Origin: Nocardia gamkensis NBRC 108242
GTDB lineage: Bacteria; Actinomycetota; Actinomycetes; Mycobacteriales; Mycobacteriaceae
DNA length: 64,000 nt
Reading direction: 5' to 3'
Assembly (NCBI RefSeq): GCF_001612985.1
Contig: NZ_BDBM01000006.1
Coordinates: 186,001-250,000, forward strand
The stretch's first letter is position 1. Every line of letters begins with the position of its first letter. This document shows, one piece after another, positions 44,988 to 53,832 of this stretch. Both the position numbers and the translations under genes were made by a program. The notes under the pieces were generated by a model. It saw only the letters and a list, made by a program, of their open reading frames with translations. It ran no database searches and had not been told where the DNA came from.

Positions 44988-46115
44988 TCAGCTGTTGCGG
45001 AAGTGGGGGATGACCTTCTCGCCCCAGTGCCGGATGGTTTCCAGGCAGGCCTCCTGCGGCACCGTGCCCATCTGGATCAAGCAGAGGATCTCGTCCGCGC
45101 CCGCGGCCTGCAGACGCTCGACGTAGGCGATGGCGTCCTCGGGGCTGCCGTATGCGTGGTCGGCGTTGAAGACCGAGGTGGCGCCGGTCTGCACCGGAAT
45201 CTTGGCCTCGTGCAGGTAGGCGACGTGGTCGTCGGCGGCCTGCTTGATCGCGGCGAGTTCGTCGGCGTTCGGGTCGACGGCCTCGTCGGGCGCCGGGCCC
45301 GCGCCGTAGTAGTGCTTGATGGATTGCGCGAAGAAGCGCTGCCCGCGGGCGCCGATCCGCTGGGCCTTCTCCCGGTCGTCGAGAACGATGGTCGGGCACA
45401 GCGCCGCGAAATGATCGTTCACCACGGTCGACACGAAACGCTCACCCGTGCGCGCGGCGATCGCCTCGTCGTAGGTGCGCCGCAGTTCCGCGATCTCCTC
45501 CACGCCCGCGAAACCCAGCACCAGCGCGCCGATTCCGTAGTCGGCGGCCATCTTCAGCGTGTCCTTCTTGGTGCAGGCCATGAACAGCGGCGGATGGGGC
45601 AACTGCTCCGGCCGGGGCAGCAGTGAATGCGGCGAGACCCGCAACAGCTCGCCGTTGTACTCGAATTCGGCTTCCGGATCCTGCCACGCCTTGCCGATCA
45701 TCCGCAGCGACTCCTCGACCTCCTGGTAGGTGCGCTCGGGGTCGACACCGCACATGGAGGTCTCCACCGGCGTCGCGCCGCGGCCCGCGCCGAGGTTGAG
45801 CCGTCCGCCGGACAGCACGTCGAGCATCGCGGCGCGTTCGGCCGCGCGCACCGGGTGGTTGAAGTTGAACGGCATGCACACCACCCCGTGCCCGATCCGG
45901 ATCCGCTCGGTCTTGGCGGCCACCCAGGTCAGGAAGACCTCCGGGGCGCTCATGTGCGCGTACCACTTCAGCCCGTGGTGTTCGACCGCCCACACGGTGT
46001 CGAACCCCATCTCGTCGGCGAGCACCGCCTGCTCGACACAGTCGCGCAGCACCTGGTGCTCGTGCTCGCGCGACGGATCGGCCATCTGGGCTTCGAAGAT
46101 CATCGAGAACTTCAT
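44988..46115 (-). CDS. LLM class flavin-dependent oxidoreductase (luciferase alpha-like)
   Basis: A 375-residue bacterial-luciferase-type monooxygenase, ATG 46115 after AAGGAGA. Family blocks: MKFSMIFEAQMADPS, MGFDTVWAVEHHGLKWYAHMSAPEVFL, IRIGHGVVCMPFNFNHPVRAAERAAMLDVLSGGRLNLGAGRG and RTYQEVEESLRMI. FMN is likely reduced by a partner reductase. It is the first gene of the four-gene minus operon and is divergent from the SDR/KstD operon, with a palindrome between. Such proteins occur in steroid and terpenoid degradation; the substrate is unknown. Confidence 0.9.
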   Translation of the reverse strand: MKFSMIFEAQMADPSREHEHQVLRDCVEQAVLADEMGFDTVWAVEHHGLKWYAHMSAPEVFLTWVAAKTERIRIGHGVVCMPFNFNHPVRAAERAAMLDVLSGGRLNLGAGRGATPVETSMCGVDPERTYQEVEESLRMIGKAWQDPEAEFEYNGELLRVSPHSLLPRPEQLPHPPLFMACTKKDTLKMAADYGIGALVLGFAGVEEIAELRRTYDEAIAARTGERFVSTVVNDHFAALCPTIVLDDREKAQRIGARGQRFFAQSIKHYYGAGPAPDEAVDPNADELAAIKQAADDHVAYLHEAKIPVQTGATSVFNADHAYGSPEDAIAYVERLQAAGADEILCLIQMGTVPQEACLETIRHWGEKVIPHFRNS

Positions 46116-46132
46116 CCGGTCTCCTTATCGAG

Positions 46133-46146
46133 CGCCCGATCGGGCG
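46133..46146. promoter_or_regulatory. Perfect palindrome in divergent promoter region
   Basis: CGCCCGATCGGGCG lies 18 bases upstream of the LLM start on the minus strand and is followed by TTTT on the plus strand. It may be an operator for the divergent LLM and SDR/KstD operons, or a small hairpin in the LLM leader. No regulator gene adjoins. Confidence 0.45.
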
Positions 46147-46332
46147 TTTTCGGGTTTCGTCGGGGTGTCTGGTCCCGGTGCGGGACAGCCGGCAGCGGTA
46201 TGCCTAATCGAAATATGTCCGCCGGAACTTCTCAGGTCAGGCCCTAGTCCCGGTGGCCGGGACGCTGCGGTGCCGCGCCTCGATGGGCGACCTAGCGTCG
46301 GTGAGCAAGCGACGGTGAGAGGACGGAATTCG

Positions 46333-47088
46333 GTGGGACAACTCGACGGCAAGGTGGCGCTGGTCACCGGCGGGGCACGGGGGATGGGCGCCGAGCACGT
46401 GCGGCGGTTCGTGGCCGAGGGCGCGCGGGTGGTGTTCGGTGACCTGCTCGACCACGAGGGAACGGCGCTGGCCGCGGAACTGGGTTCGGCGGTGCGATAC
46501 GTGCACCACGACGTGACCAGTGAAGCGGATTGGTCCGCGGCGGTGTCCGAGGCGGTCACCCACTACGGGCGGCTCGACGCGGTGGTCAACAACGCGGGCA
46601 TCCTGCGGTTCGTCCCGATCGCCGAGATGGCCTTGGCGGACTTCACCACGGTCATGAACGTCAACGTGACCGGCACCTGGCTCGGCATCAAGACCGCCGC
46701 GCCCGCGCTCGCCGAAGCCGGAGGCGGATCGGTCGTGAACGTCTCCTCGGTGGAAGGGTTCGTCGGCGCGGCCGGTCTGTCCGCCTACAGCGCGAGCAAG
46801 TTCGCCATCCGCGGCATCACCAAGTCGGCCGCTCGCGAGCTGGGGCACCTGGGTATCCGGGTCAACTCGCTGCACCCCGGTGGCATCGCCACCCCCATGA
46901 CCGCGGCGGTGTCCGGCGCCTCCGGCGTCGACGGCGACGGCTTCTTCGCGAGCCTGCCGATCCCGCGCTGGGGGCAGCCCGTCGAGGTCTCCCACGTGGC
47001 GGCGTTCCTGGCCTCGGACGCGGCCAGTTACTGCACCGGAGGCGAATTCGTCGTCGACGGCGGCATGCTGACCGGTTGCGGTTACTGA
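46333..47088 (+). CDS. SDR family oxidoreductase
   Basis: A 251-residue classical SDR from GTG 46333 (GAGAGGA upstream). VTGGARGMGAEHVRRFV is the nucleotide motif, VNNAGILRF the NNAG block, and NVSSVEGFVGAAGLSAYSASKFA the catalytic Ser/Tyr/Lys. The sequence resembles 3-alpha/20-beta-hydroxysteroid dehydrogenases. It is first in the operon, 13 bases before kstD, and may make the ketosteroid that KstD dehydrogenates. Confidence 0.92.
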   Translation: MGQLDGKVALVTGGARGMGAEHVRRFVAEGARVVFGDLLDHEGTALAAELGSAVRYVHHDVTSEADWSAAVSEAVTHYGRLDAVVNNAGILRFVPIAEMALADFTTVMNVNVTGTWLGIKTAAPALAEAGGGSVVNVSSVEGFVGAAGLSAYSASKFAIRGITKSAARELGHLGIRVNSLHPGGIATPMTAAVSGASGVDGDGFFASLPIPRWGQPVEVSHVAAFLASDAASYCTGGEFVVDGGMLTGCGY

Positions 47089-47101
47089 CGGAAGCGACGC
47101 G

Positions 47102-48805
47102 ATGACTCAGGAATTCGAATTCGATGTGGTGGTCGTCGGCTCCGGCGCCGCGGGCATGACGGCCGCTCTGACAGCCGCCTACCGCGGACTGTCGGTGACG
47201 CTGATCGAGAAGAGCAGATCCTTCGGCGGGTCCACGGCACGGTCGGGCGGTGGTATCTGGATCCCGAACAACCCGGTGTTGCGGCGCGAAGGCGTGCCCG
47301 ACAGCCCGGAACTGGCCCGCACCTATCTGAAAGCGGTGGTGGGTGATCGGGTTCCGGAGGCCAAACAGCGGGCCTTCCTCGAACGCGGCCCCGAGATGAT
47401 GCGTTACCTCGGCGCTCGCAGCCGATACTGGGAGTTCGTCTACGACCGCGGCTATTCCGACTATCACCCGGAGTTCCCCGGTGGTCTGGCCCAGGGGCGC
47501 AGCATCGAACCCGCGCCGCTGGACGGACGCTTGCTCGGCGGCGATCTGCACAAGATCAATCAGCCGACCATGTCGGGCCCCAAGGGAATCGCGTTCACCG
47601 TCAGCGACTTCCACGATCTGAACATGATCGCCCGTACCTGGGCCGGGAAGCGCACCGCGATCAGGGTCGGTATGCAGGCGGTGGGGAACAAGCTACGCGG
47701 ACGGCTGCCGCTGAGCCTGGGCAAGGCGCTCGCGGCCCGGCTGTGGCTGTCGCTGCGTGACGCCGGGGTGCCGGTGTGGCTGAACACGCCGCTGACCGAC
47801 CTGATCACGGAGGCGGACGCGGTGGTCGGTGTGCGCGCCGAGCACGACGGCACGCCGGTGGTGATCAAGGCGCGCCGCGGTGTGGTGCTGGCGGCGGGCG
47901 GTTTCGAGCACAACCTGCGGATGCGCGAGCAGTACATGAGCGGTCCACAGTCCACCGAGTGGACGGTGGGCGCCACCGAGAACGTGGGTGAAGGCATCGT
48001 CGCTGGTCAGAAGGCCGGTGGCGCGGTGGATCTGATGGGCGACGCCTGGTGGGGCCCGTCCGTGCGCAATCCCGACGGGCCGCCGTTCTTCTGCCTGGCC
48101 GAGCGCTCCCAGCCCGGCGGCATCATGGTCAACCACGCGGGCGAACGGTTCGTCAACGAATCGGCCCCGTACGTGAACGTGGTGCACAAGATGTACGAGC
48201 AGGAAGCGTCGGGCGTCGGGCACATTCCGGCGTATTTCATCATGGATCAGCGCTTCCGCGACCGGTACCTGTTCCTGGGGAACTTCCCCAAACGTCCGCT
48301 CCCGCAGAAGTACGCGGATGCAGGGATCATCGACCAGGCCGAGACCTTGGCCGAACTGGCGGCGAAGATCGGTGTGCCGCCCGCGGCGCTGACCGCGACG
48401 GTGGAGCGTTTCAACCGCTTCGCCCGCGCCGGTCGCGACGAGGACTTCCGGCGCGGCGATTCCGCCTACGACCGCTACTACGGCGACCCGACCGTGCGGC
48501 CGAATCCGTGTCTGGCCCCGATCGAGCAGGGCCCCTTCTACGCCGTGGAGATGGTGCCGGGCGATCTGGGCACCAAGGGCGGTCTGGTCACCGACGAGCA
48601 CGCTCGCGTCCTCGATTCCGACGACCGGCCGATCCCCGGCCTGTACGCGGCGGGGAACAACTCCGCCTCGGTGATGGGCAACGACTACGCGGGTGCGGGC
48701 GCGACCATCGGTCCCGCCATGGTGTTCGGCTACATCGCGGCCGGTCACCTCGCCGACAACCAGTCCGGCGCGACCGCGCGGCACGCAGTGGAAGGAGAGC
48801 GTTGA
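47102..48805 (+). CDS. kstD: 3-ketosteroid delta-1-dehydrogenase type flavoprotein
   Basis: A 567-residue FAD enzyme that inserts a double bond into ring A of 3-ketosteroids or similar cyclohexanones. The FAD motif VVVGSGAAGMTAALTAAYRGLSVTLIEKSRSFGGSTARSGGGIWIPNN fills residues 9-57. The C-terminal KstD block is GLYAAGNNSASVMGNDYAGAGATIGPAMVFGYIAAGH. The length and both signatures match KstD; other members act on related substrates. It is followed by an SDR whose ATG overlaps its stop (TGATG). Confidence 0.9.
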   Translation: MTQEFEFDVVVVGSGAAGMTAALTAAYRGLSVTLIEKSRSFGGSTARSGGGIWIPNNPVLRREGVPDSPELARTYLKAVVGDRVPEAKQRAFLERGPEMMRYLGARSRYWEFVYDRGYSDYHPEFPGGLAQGRSIEPAPLDGRLLGGDLHKINQPTMSGPKGIAFTVSDFHDLNMIARTWAGKRTAIRVGMQAVGNKLRGRLPLSLGKALAARLWLSLRDAGVPVWLNTPLTDLITEADAVVGVRAEHDGTPVVIKARRGVVLAAGGFEHNLRMREQYMSGPQSTEWTVGATENVGEGIVAGQKAGGAVDLMGDAWWGPSVRNPDGPPFFCLAERSQPGGIMVNHAGERFVNESAPYVNVVHKMYEQEASGVGHIPAYFIMDQRFRDRYLFLGNFPKRPLPQKYADAGIIDQAETLAELAAKIGVPPAALTATVERFNRFARAGRDEDFRRGDSAYDRYYGDPTVRPNPCLAPIEQGPFYAVEMVPGDLGTKGGLVTDEHARVLDSDDRPIPGLYAAGNNSASVMGNDYAGAGATIGPAMVFGYIAAGHLADNQSGATARHAVEGER

Positions 48806-49536
48806 TGGGACGGATCGACGGTAAGAACGTCATTGTCACCGGCGGCGCACGGGGGATGGGCGCGGCCTTCACGCGGCGGCTGGTCGCCGAGGGCGCCCAC
48901 GTGGTGATCACCGATGTGCTGGTGGACGAAGGCGTGACGCTGGCCGCCGAGCTGGGCGACGCCGCGACCTTCCTGCCGCTGGATGTCACCGACGAGTCGG
49001 CGTGGAACGACGTGATCGCCTACACCGAGCAGGTTTTCGGGCCGGTCTCCGGTCTGGTCAACAACGCGGGCATCGTGCACGTCGATCCGATCGAGAAGTT
49101 GTCGGAAGCCGACTTCCGCAAGGTGATCGACGTCAACCAGGTCGGGGTGTTCCTCGGCATGAAGGCGGTGCTGGGGTCGATGCGCCGGGCAGGCGGCGGC
49201 TCCATCGTGAACATCTCCTCGATCGGCGGCATCATCGCCTTCTCCAACATCCTCGGTTACACCGCGTCCAAATGGGCCGTGCGCGGTATGACCAAGACCG
49301 CCGCGCAGGAGTTCGCCGCCGACGACATCCGGGTCAACTCGGTGCATCCCGGTGTGGTGGCCACGGAGATGACCGCCGATTCCACGCGCTCGCAGGGCAT
49401 GTCGGGCAATCAGCCGATGCGCAGGGCCGGGCGGCCGGAGGAACTGGCGAACCTGGTGCTGTTCCTGATCAGTGACGAGTCGAGCTTCAGCACCGGCTCG
49501 GAATTCGTCGCCGACGGCGGCTACACGTCCCTGTGA
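48805..49536 (+). CDS. SDR family oxidoreductase
   Basis: A 243-residue SDR; ATG 48805 overlaps the kstD stop and GGAGAG precedes. VTGGARGMGAAFTRRLV, VNNAGIVHV and NISSIGGIIAFSNILGYTASKWA (Ser-Tyr-Lys) are complete. It resembles the first SDR of this operon and the one at 44.2 kb, so the region has several paralogues. Probable hydroxy/keto interconversion in the KstD pathway. Confidence 0.92.
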   Translation: MGRIDGKNVIVTGGARGMGAAFTRRLVAEGAHVVITDVLVDEGVTLAAELGDAATFLPLDVTDESAWNDVIAYTEQVFGPVSGLVNNAGIVHVDPIEKLSEADFRKVIDVNQVGVFLGMKAVLGSMRRAGGGSIVNISSIGGIIAFSNILGYTASKWAVRGMTKTAAQEFAADDIRVNSVHPGVVATEMTADSTRSQGMSGNQPMRRAGRPEELANLVLFLISDESSFSTGSEFVADGGYTSL

Positions 49537-49594
49537 CGACGTCCGGCAGGGCAACCCGGCGGATCGACCGCCGAGCGAGACAAGGAATTCAACC

Positions 49595-50413
49595 GTGAAG
49601 AACTTCGAGGGCGCAACCGCCGTGATCACCGGCGCGGGCGCGGGCATCGGCCGGGCACTGGCGATCGAACTCGCCCGCCGCGGCGCCCACCTGGCACTGT
49701 CGGGCCGCAACGTGGAGAACGTCGCCGAGACCGCCGCGCTGTGCGGCAAGGAGGGCGCGCAAGCCCGCGCCTACAAGCTGGATGTGGCCGACCGGGATGC
49801 GGTCTATCGCCACGCCGACGAGGTGGCCGAGGACTTCGGCCGGATCAATCTTGTCGTCAACAACGCCGGAGTCTCGCTCACCGCGAACGTGGAAGAACTC
49901 GGCTGGGCGGACTTCGAATGGATCGTCGGCATCAACTTCTGGGGCGTCGCCCACGGCACCAAGGCGTTCCTGCCCCACGTCATCGCCTCCGGTGACGGGC
50001 ACATCGCGAACGTGTCGAGCATGTTCGGCCTGGCCGCGTGTCCCAGCCAGGGTGCCTACAGCGCAACGAAATTCGCCATCCGCGCCTTCACCGACGCGCT
50101 GCGGCAGGAGATGAACATCGCCGGTCACGCGGTGGGCGTCAGCAGCGTGCACCCCGGCATGATCAAGACCGAGATCGCCTGGAAAGCGCGCGCGGGCGGT
50201 GATCGCGATCGCGACGCCCTGGCCGCCAACTTCGACCGCCTGGCCAAGACGACCCCCGAGCACGCCGCCCGGGTCATCGTCAACGGCATCCGCAAGAACA
50301 AGGCGAAGATCTTGATCGGCACGGACGCCCACGTGATCGACTGGCTGCCCAGGATTTTCGGCGCGGGCTACCAGAAGATCCTCACCGCTCAGATGAAGAA
50401 CGAAGTCGCCTGA
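49595..50413 (+). CDS. SDR family oxidoreductase (longer, lipid-type)
   Basis: A 272-residue SDR from GTG 49595 (AAGGAA upstream). ITGAGAGIGRALAIELARRG is the nucleotide motif, VNNAGVSLT the NNAG block, and NVSSMFGLAACPSQGAYSATKFA the catalytic set. The C-terminal part (RVIVNGIRKNKAKILIGTDAHVIDWLPRIFG) is typical of SDRs acting on lipid or bulky alcohols. It closes the SDR/KstD operon after a 58-base gap, and a hairpin follows. Confidence 0.9.
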   Translation: MKNFEGATAVITGAGAGIGRALAIELARRGAHLALSGRNVENVAETAALCGKEGAQARAYKLDVADRDAVYRHADEVAEDFGRINLVVNNAGVSLTANVEELGWADFEWIVGINFWGVAHGTKAFLPHVIASGDGHIANVSSMFGLAACPSQGAYSATKFAIRAFTDALRQEMNIAGHAVGVSSVHPGMIKTEIAWKARAGGDRDRDALAANFDRLAKTTPEHAARVIVNGIRKNKAKILIGTDAHVIDWLPRIFGAGYQKILTAQMKNEVA

Positions 50414-50448
50414 CAGTGCGTCCATCGCCGCGAAATGGTGTCGGGCGG

Positions 50449-50483
50449 TGAGTGATGGCGCCACACTGCGACGCCATCACTCA
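50449..50483. terminator. 12-bp hairpin between convergent genes
   Basis: TGAGTGATGGCG and its exact complement CGCCATCACTCA (50472-50483) flank an 11-base loop. It follows the SDR stop (50413) and overlaps the stop codon of the small minus-strand gene (50481). Confidence 0.7.
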
Positions 50484-50690
50484 ACCGTCCTCCTCGATCA
50501 GTAGCAGATATGCCGACTCCAGGTGCACGATGCACTCGTCCGGGTGGTGGAGGCGGTGGATGTGCCGAAGCTCGCGAGCGCGCTCGCGAGTCAGATCCAG
50601 CAGGTGCACCCGACACATGAATTCGGCGAGCATGCCGTCTGCTCGGACATAAGTTCTGTGATGCGGAGGATCTGGCGATGTCAAGGACAC
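50481..50690 (-). CDS. Small protein of unknown function (69 residues)
   Basis: GTG 50690 gives MSLTSPDPPHHRTYVRADGM, then AEFMCRVHLLDLTRERARELRHIHRLHHPDECIVHLESAYLLL. It is compact, His-rich and Arg-rich, with no membrane segment. It is the last of three tiny minus-strand genes that precede the HTH-TPR gene. Similar small genes are common beside accessory regulators in Nocardia, from memory. Confidence 0.55.
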   Translation of the reverse strand: MSLTSPDPPHHRTYVRADGMLAEFMCRVHLLDLTRERARELRHIHRLHHPDECIVHLESAYLLLIEEDG

Positions 50691-50714
50691 TCCTGCTTGG
50701 ACGCGGAACAGAGG

Positions 50715-50918
50715 TCAGTCCCACAGTTCGGCGCACGGGAGTGTCGGTAGGTCGATACTCACGTCGTCGTCGACCGTGACAACGAGCTCTGGAAAGCTCC
50801 GTGCCAGTGCGTCCGCGACGCTCTGCGCTTGTTCGGCACCGGCCTGGTAGTCGAGGATCAGAGCACCGACCTCGATGTGGATATGGCGAATTCGCCGGGA
50901 CGCGCGAAGGGGTGGCAT
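50715..50918 (-). CDS. Small protein of unknown function (67 residues)
   Basis: ATG 50918 gives a basic start ([18 protein letters not shown]) and an alpha/beta-like body ([40 protein letters not shown]). No motif is recognised. It is 24 bases from the next small gene and six bases after the previous one, so the three appear cotranscribed. Confidence 0.5.
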   Translation of the reverse strand: MPPLRASRRIRHIHIEVGALILDYQAGAEQAQSVADALARSFPELVVTVDDDVSIDLPTLPCAELWD

Positions 50919-50924
50919 GGCGGA

Positions 50925-51101
50925 TCACTGCGGTTTGTCGACGGAAGGGACAACGCGCCCGTCTGCGGTCAGCGCTCGCAGCCCGGCGGCCTCGCGTCGA
51001 CATTTCTCCGCTCGACAAGCTACGTGAAACTGCATGTCCGTGTGCGCCTGGTCGATCGTGAAGGGCTGTGCAGGTGTCGGATGAGCGCCGGGCGTAGTCA
51101 T
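50925..51101 (-). CDS. Small Nocardia-type protein (58 residues)
   Basis: ATG 51101 gives MTTPGAHPTPAQPFTIDQAH, then TDMQFHVACRAEKCRREAAGLRAL. The pattern of a Pro-rich start, IDQAH-x-DMQ-x-HV-x-C-x4-C and a short tail matches small proteins I remember from many Nocardia genomes, with two Cys that could bind metal. Longer in-frame starts exist up to 51275. No ribosome site is obvious. Confidence 0.5.
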   Translation of the reverse strand: MTTPGAHPTPAQPFTIDQAHTDMQFHVACRAEKCRREAAGLRALTADGRVVPSVDKPQ

Positions 51102-51387
51102 GATGGCGAGTTGGTGGATCGCGAGAGCCGCGTAGGGCATCGGGTGAGCGCTTTCTCTGCGGAACAACATGGATCGGGCGAGGGCGCCCGGCACCAAGGG
51201 CTTTCGCCACCTACCCCGGCTCACCGGGGCCGGTGCACCGTTCACGAGGTACGGCGTCTGCTTGGTACCGGGCACCGGAATAACCGTGCCTGCCAGCAGT
51301 TGCCGCGCACGACCGCGTAATGGTCGGGTAGCGTTGGCCTAGTGTGCGCGTTTTCCCAGTTCAGGTGGCGAATCGTAAGGTGGGGGA

Positions 51388-52749
51388 ATGGTCAGAGGGC
51401 GGGCGTGGACCGGCTTTGAAGCGGTAGCGCTGCAAGAAGCTATGCGGCGATCGGTTCGGGACTTCGCCGCATTGCTAGGACTGGAGACGACAACCGTCAA
51501 CAACTGGCGGACCGGCCTCGGTTCTGTCAGGCCGCGTTCGGGTACGCAGGCCATCTTGGACACCGCCCTCGCCCTCGAGGCGACACCGGAAGACCGGGCG
51601 CGATTCGAGCAGATCGTGGCTGAGGGAGAGGCGGCGTGGCGGAAGCGACACCAATCGCAGGCCTGCCGATCGGCGCGTGAAGTTGCGGTACTTGTAGACG
51701 ACGCGGAGATCAGCGTTTCGCGTACCGAGGGCGGTGCGGCGAGCGGATCATCCCGCTCTGGTCAAGGTGCCAGTGAGAAGCTGATCGCTGTGCTCGCCCG
51801 CGTCCACAGACTGAGCCGGTCGATCGACCCCGAAATTCTCCAGCAGTTGCGAAGCAGCACGCTTCAGAGCATCGCCCGCTATGAGACGATAGATCCACTC
51901 GAGCTTGTTCCTGCACTCGAGAAGCAGCGCGTCTGGCTTGCGGAACTGATAGACGAGAGCGGGCAACCAAAGCAGCGGGGTGAACTATTCGAGATTGCGT
52001 GCAAAATATCGGGATTGCTCGGCTATACCGCGGTGGGCCGCGGGGATTTCCCCCTTGCGCGTGCCTATTGCCTGGAGACCTTTCACCTCGGTAACTATGC
52101 ACAGGACAACGATCTCGTGGCATGGGCGCGCGGTATGCAGAGTTTCTGCGAATACTATGCGAGACAATATGATACAGCTCTCCGCTACGCACAAGATGGC
52201 CTCACCTATGCGGGAGTAGGTCCGCAAAGCGTGCGGCTCTTGACCAATGGCGTCGCACGGGCGATGGGTAAAATCGGTGATGTCAAGGGTGTGCAGCAGG
52301 CGGTAGATCAGGCCTACGAGCGCTTGTCGCATAATAATGCCCCGGCGGGGGCAGGCTCCAGCATATCGCTCGGAAGCTATAGCCCGGCGCAGGTCGCCGG
52401 GAACGCAGCCACCGCGTATCTCTCCTTGGCAATGCCGCAGAAGGTCGAACAGTACGTGGAGCTTGCGTTGCCCGAGATGACCTGCACGGATTCTCCGTGG
52501 GGTCGTTCACTGGTGATGTTCGACCTGGCGCGATCACAAATTCTCGCCGAAGACGCCGATTTGGATTCCGCTACAGCGATCATGCTCGACGCACTGGAAA
52601 GTTGCTCCGGCAATCCGATGATGCAAGTACGTCGCCGCTGCTCGGAGTTCGTGCACGACGCTGGTGCCAGGTGGGGCGAAACGGCGCAACTGCGTGCTGT
52701 ACGGGAGGCGCTGGCGAGCTTGACGAGTCTCGATGAGCGACATGGATAA
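51388..52749 (+). CDS. HTH (XRE-like) regulator with TPR-type helical repeats
   Basis: A 453-residue protein starting at ATG 51388 after AAGGTGGGGG. The N-terminal DNA-binding domain is RRSVRDFAALLGLETTTVNNWRTGLGSVRPRSGTQAIL (residues 20-57). A variable linker (105-135) follows, and residues 140-450 are helical repeats (EIACKISGLLGYTAVGRGDFPLARAYCLETFHLGNYAQDNDLVAWARGMQSFCEYYARQYDTALRYAQDGL) typical of TPR sensor regions in XRE regulators. Codon use is less GC-rich than the neighbours (AAA, ATA, AAT occur). It overlaps the start of the 2H phosphoesterase gene by 17 bases, so they work together. Confidence 0.87.
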   Translation: MVRGRAWTGFEAVALQEAMRRSVRDFAALLGLETTTVNNWRTGLGSVRPRSGTQAILDTALALEATPEDRARFEQIVAEGEAAWRKRHQSQACRSAREVAVLVDDAEISVSRTEGGAASGSSRSGQGASEKLIAVLARVHRLSRSIDPEILQQLRSSTLQSIARYETIDPLELVPALEKQRVWLAELIDESGQPKQRGELFEIACKISGLLGYTAVGRGDFPLARAYCLETFHLGNYAQDNDLVAWARGMQSFCEYYARQYDTALRYAQDGLTYAGVGPQSVRLLTNGVARAMGKIGDVKGVQQAVDQAYERLSHNNAPAGAGSSISLGSYSPAQVAGNAATAYLSLAMPQKVEQYVELALPEMTCTDSPWGRSLVMFDLARSQILAEDADLDSATAIMLDALESCSGNPMMQVRRRCSEFVHDAGARWGETAQLRAVREALASLTSLDERHG

Positions 52750-53350
52750 CGCACACGGTCGAGAGCCGAGAGGGCAGTTGGGCTTGCTCGGCTACTACTG
52801 GTTCTTGACCTTCGAGCAATCTCCCGCACTTCGCGTATTAACTGAACAATGTCAGCGGCCGTTGGACGCCACTCGCTTCCGCCGAGTTCATTCAGGTGGT
52901 CTCCATCTCACACTGGACCGCATCGCACATGATGGAGGAACTGCACCGGAGCAGCTCCAACTAGTCGAATCGGCGGCGCGTCGCGCCTGCCGGGACGAGG
53001 CGCCGTTCACTTTGACGATCAGTGAGTTGACCAATCTTGGGGGTGCGATAGGGTTCGCGGTCTCGCCTGCCGAGCGTGTACGCCTCCTCCGCGACACACT
53101 GCGCACTGCGACACGGTCCGTCCTCCCGGATGCGCCAGTGAAAGATTCCCTGTCCGTACCTCATATAACGATCGCGTATCCACTCTTCGAGGGGCTCTCG
53201 GCGGAGTCTGATGCTGTCGCGATGGAATCGAAGGCGACGATCGAAGGGGTCGCTATGAAGGTTACAGAGGCGGTGATGGTGGCTTTGGAACGCCATGAGC
53301 ACTCGTACTCGTGGACTATTGCGGCGGAAGTCCCGCTGACCGGTAGGTAG
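52733..53350 (+). CDS. 2'-5' RNA ligase family (2H phosphoesterase) protein
   Basis: A 205-residue 2H-fold protein from ATG 52733. Both catalytic H-x-T/S-like motifs are present: HLTLDR near residue 58 and HITIAYP near 144, about 85 residues apart as in LigT/ThpR. Relatives hydrolyse or ligate 2',3'-cyclic phosphates of RNA or nucleotides. It overlaps the HTH-TPR gene and precedes a small repeat protein by 35 bases. A role in RNA or cyclic-nucleotide turnover under the regulator's control is inference. Confidence 0.88.
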   Translation: MSDMDNAHGREPRGQLGLLGYYWFLTFEQSPALRVLTEQCQRPLDATRFRRVHSGGLHLTLDRIAHDGGTAPEQLQLVESAARRACRDEAPFTLTISELTNLGGAIGFAVSPAERVRLLRDTLRTATRSVLPDAPVKDSLSVPHITIAYPLFEGLSAESDAVAMESKATIEGVAMKVTEAVMVALERHEHSYSWTIAAEVPLTGR

Positions 53351-53385
53351 AACCTGCTGGCTACCGCACATTGATGAGGAGCACT

Positions 53386-53781
53386 GTGAGCAACGATGAC
53401 GATCGCGGCGGCAAGGTCTTCCGCGAAGCCTGGATTTCCGGCGTCACCACCCACTATCCAGGTACGCCGAAGGACAGTTACATCACGCCCTGGGAGGACA
53501 CGCCGGATTGGGAGCGCGCGAGTGCGGCGGCGGTCTACGGTCAGGTGGTCGACTTCATCGAACGCACACAGAACGCGGCGGCGCGCCTGAGTCCGGAGCT
53601 GAAGGGGCAGTTTGTCGCAATCTGCTGGATCGGGCAGATCTTGGCGCGGATACCGGATCCGAAGCCTGGCTATATCGCGCCCTGGGACCAGTTGCCCGAA
53701 TGGCAGCAGAAGACCGATATCGGAATTTTCGAGGCAATCGAGCGCCGAGTGGAAGCCTCCGAGTCCCCCGCCGCCTTATAG
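53386..53781 (+). CDS. Small protein with duplicated PG-x-P-W motif (131 residues)
   Basis: GTG 53386 has GAGGAG 7 bases upstream. The protein has two related segments: YPGTPKDSYITPWEDTPDWE near residue 20 and PDPKPGYIAPWDQLPEWQ near 98, separated by helices with VYGQVVDFIERTQNAAARLSPELKGQFVAICWIGQI. I remember similar proteins in Nocardia and Streptomyces but no function. It is the third gene of the HTH-TPR/2H phosphoesterase unit. Confidence 0.78.
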   Translation: MSNDDDRGGKVFREAWISGVTTHYPGTPKDSYITPWEDTPDWERASAAAVYGQVVDFIERTQNAAARLSPELKGQFVAICWIGQILARIPDPKPGYIAPWDQLPEWQQKTDIGIFEAIERRVEASESPAAL

Positions 53782-53832
53782 GCATATCGAACGGGCATCC
53801 CCCGGTGGGTCTGAGCGGTTGCCGCGAAGTGC

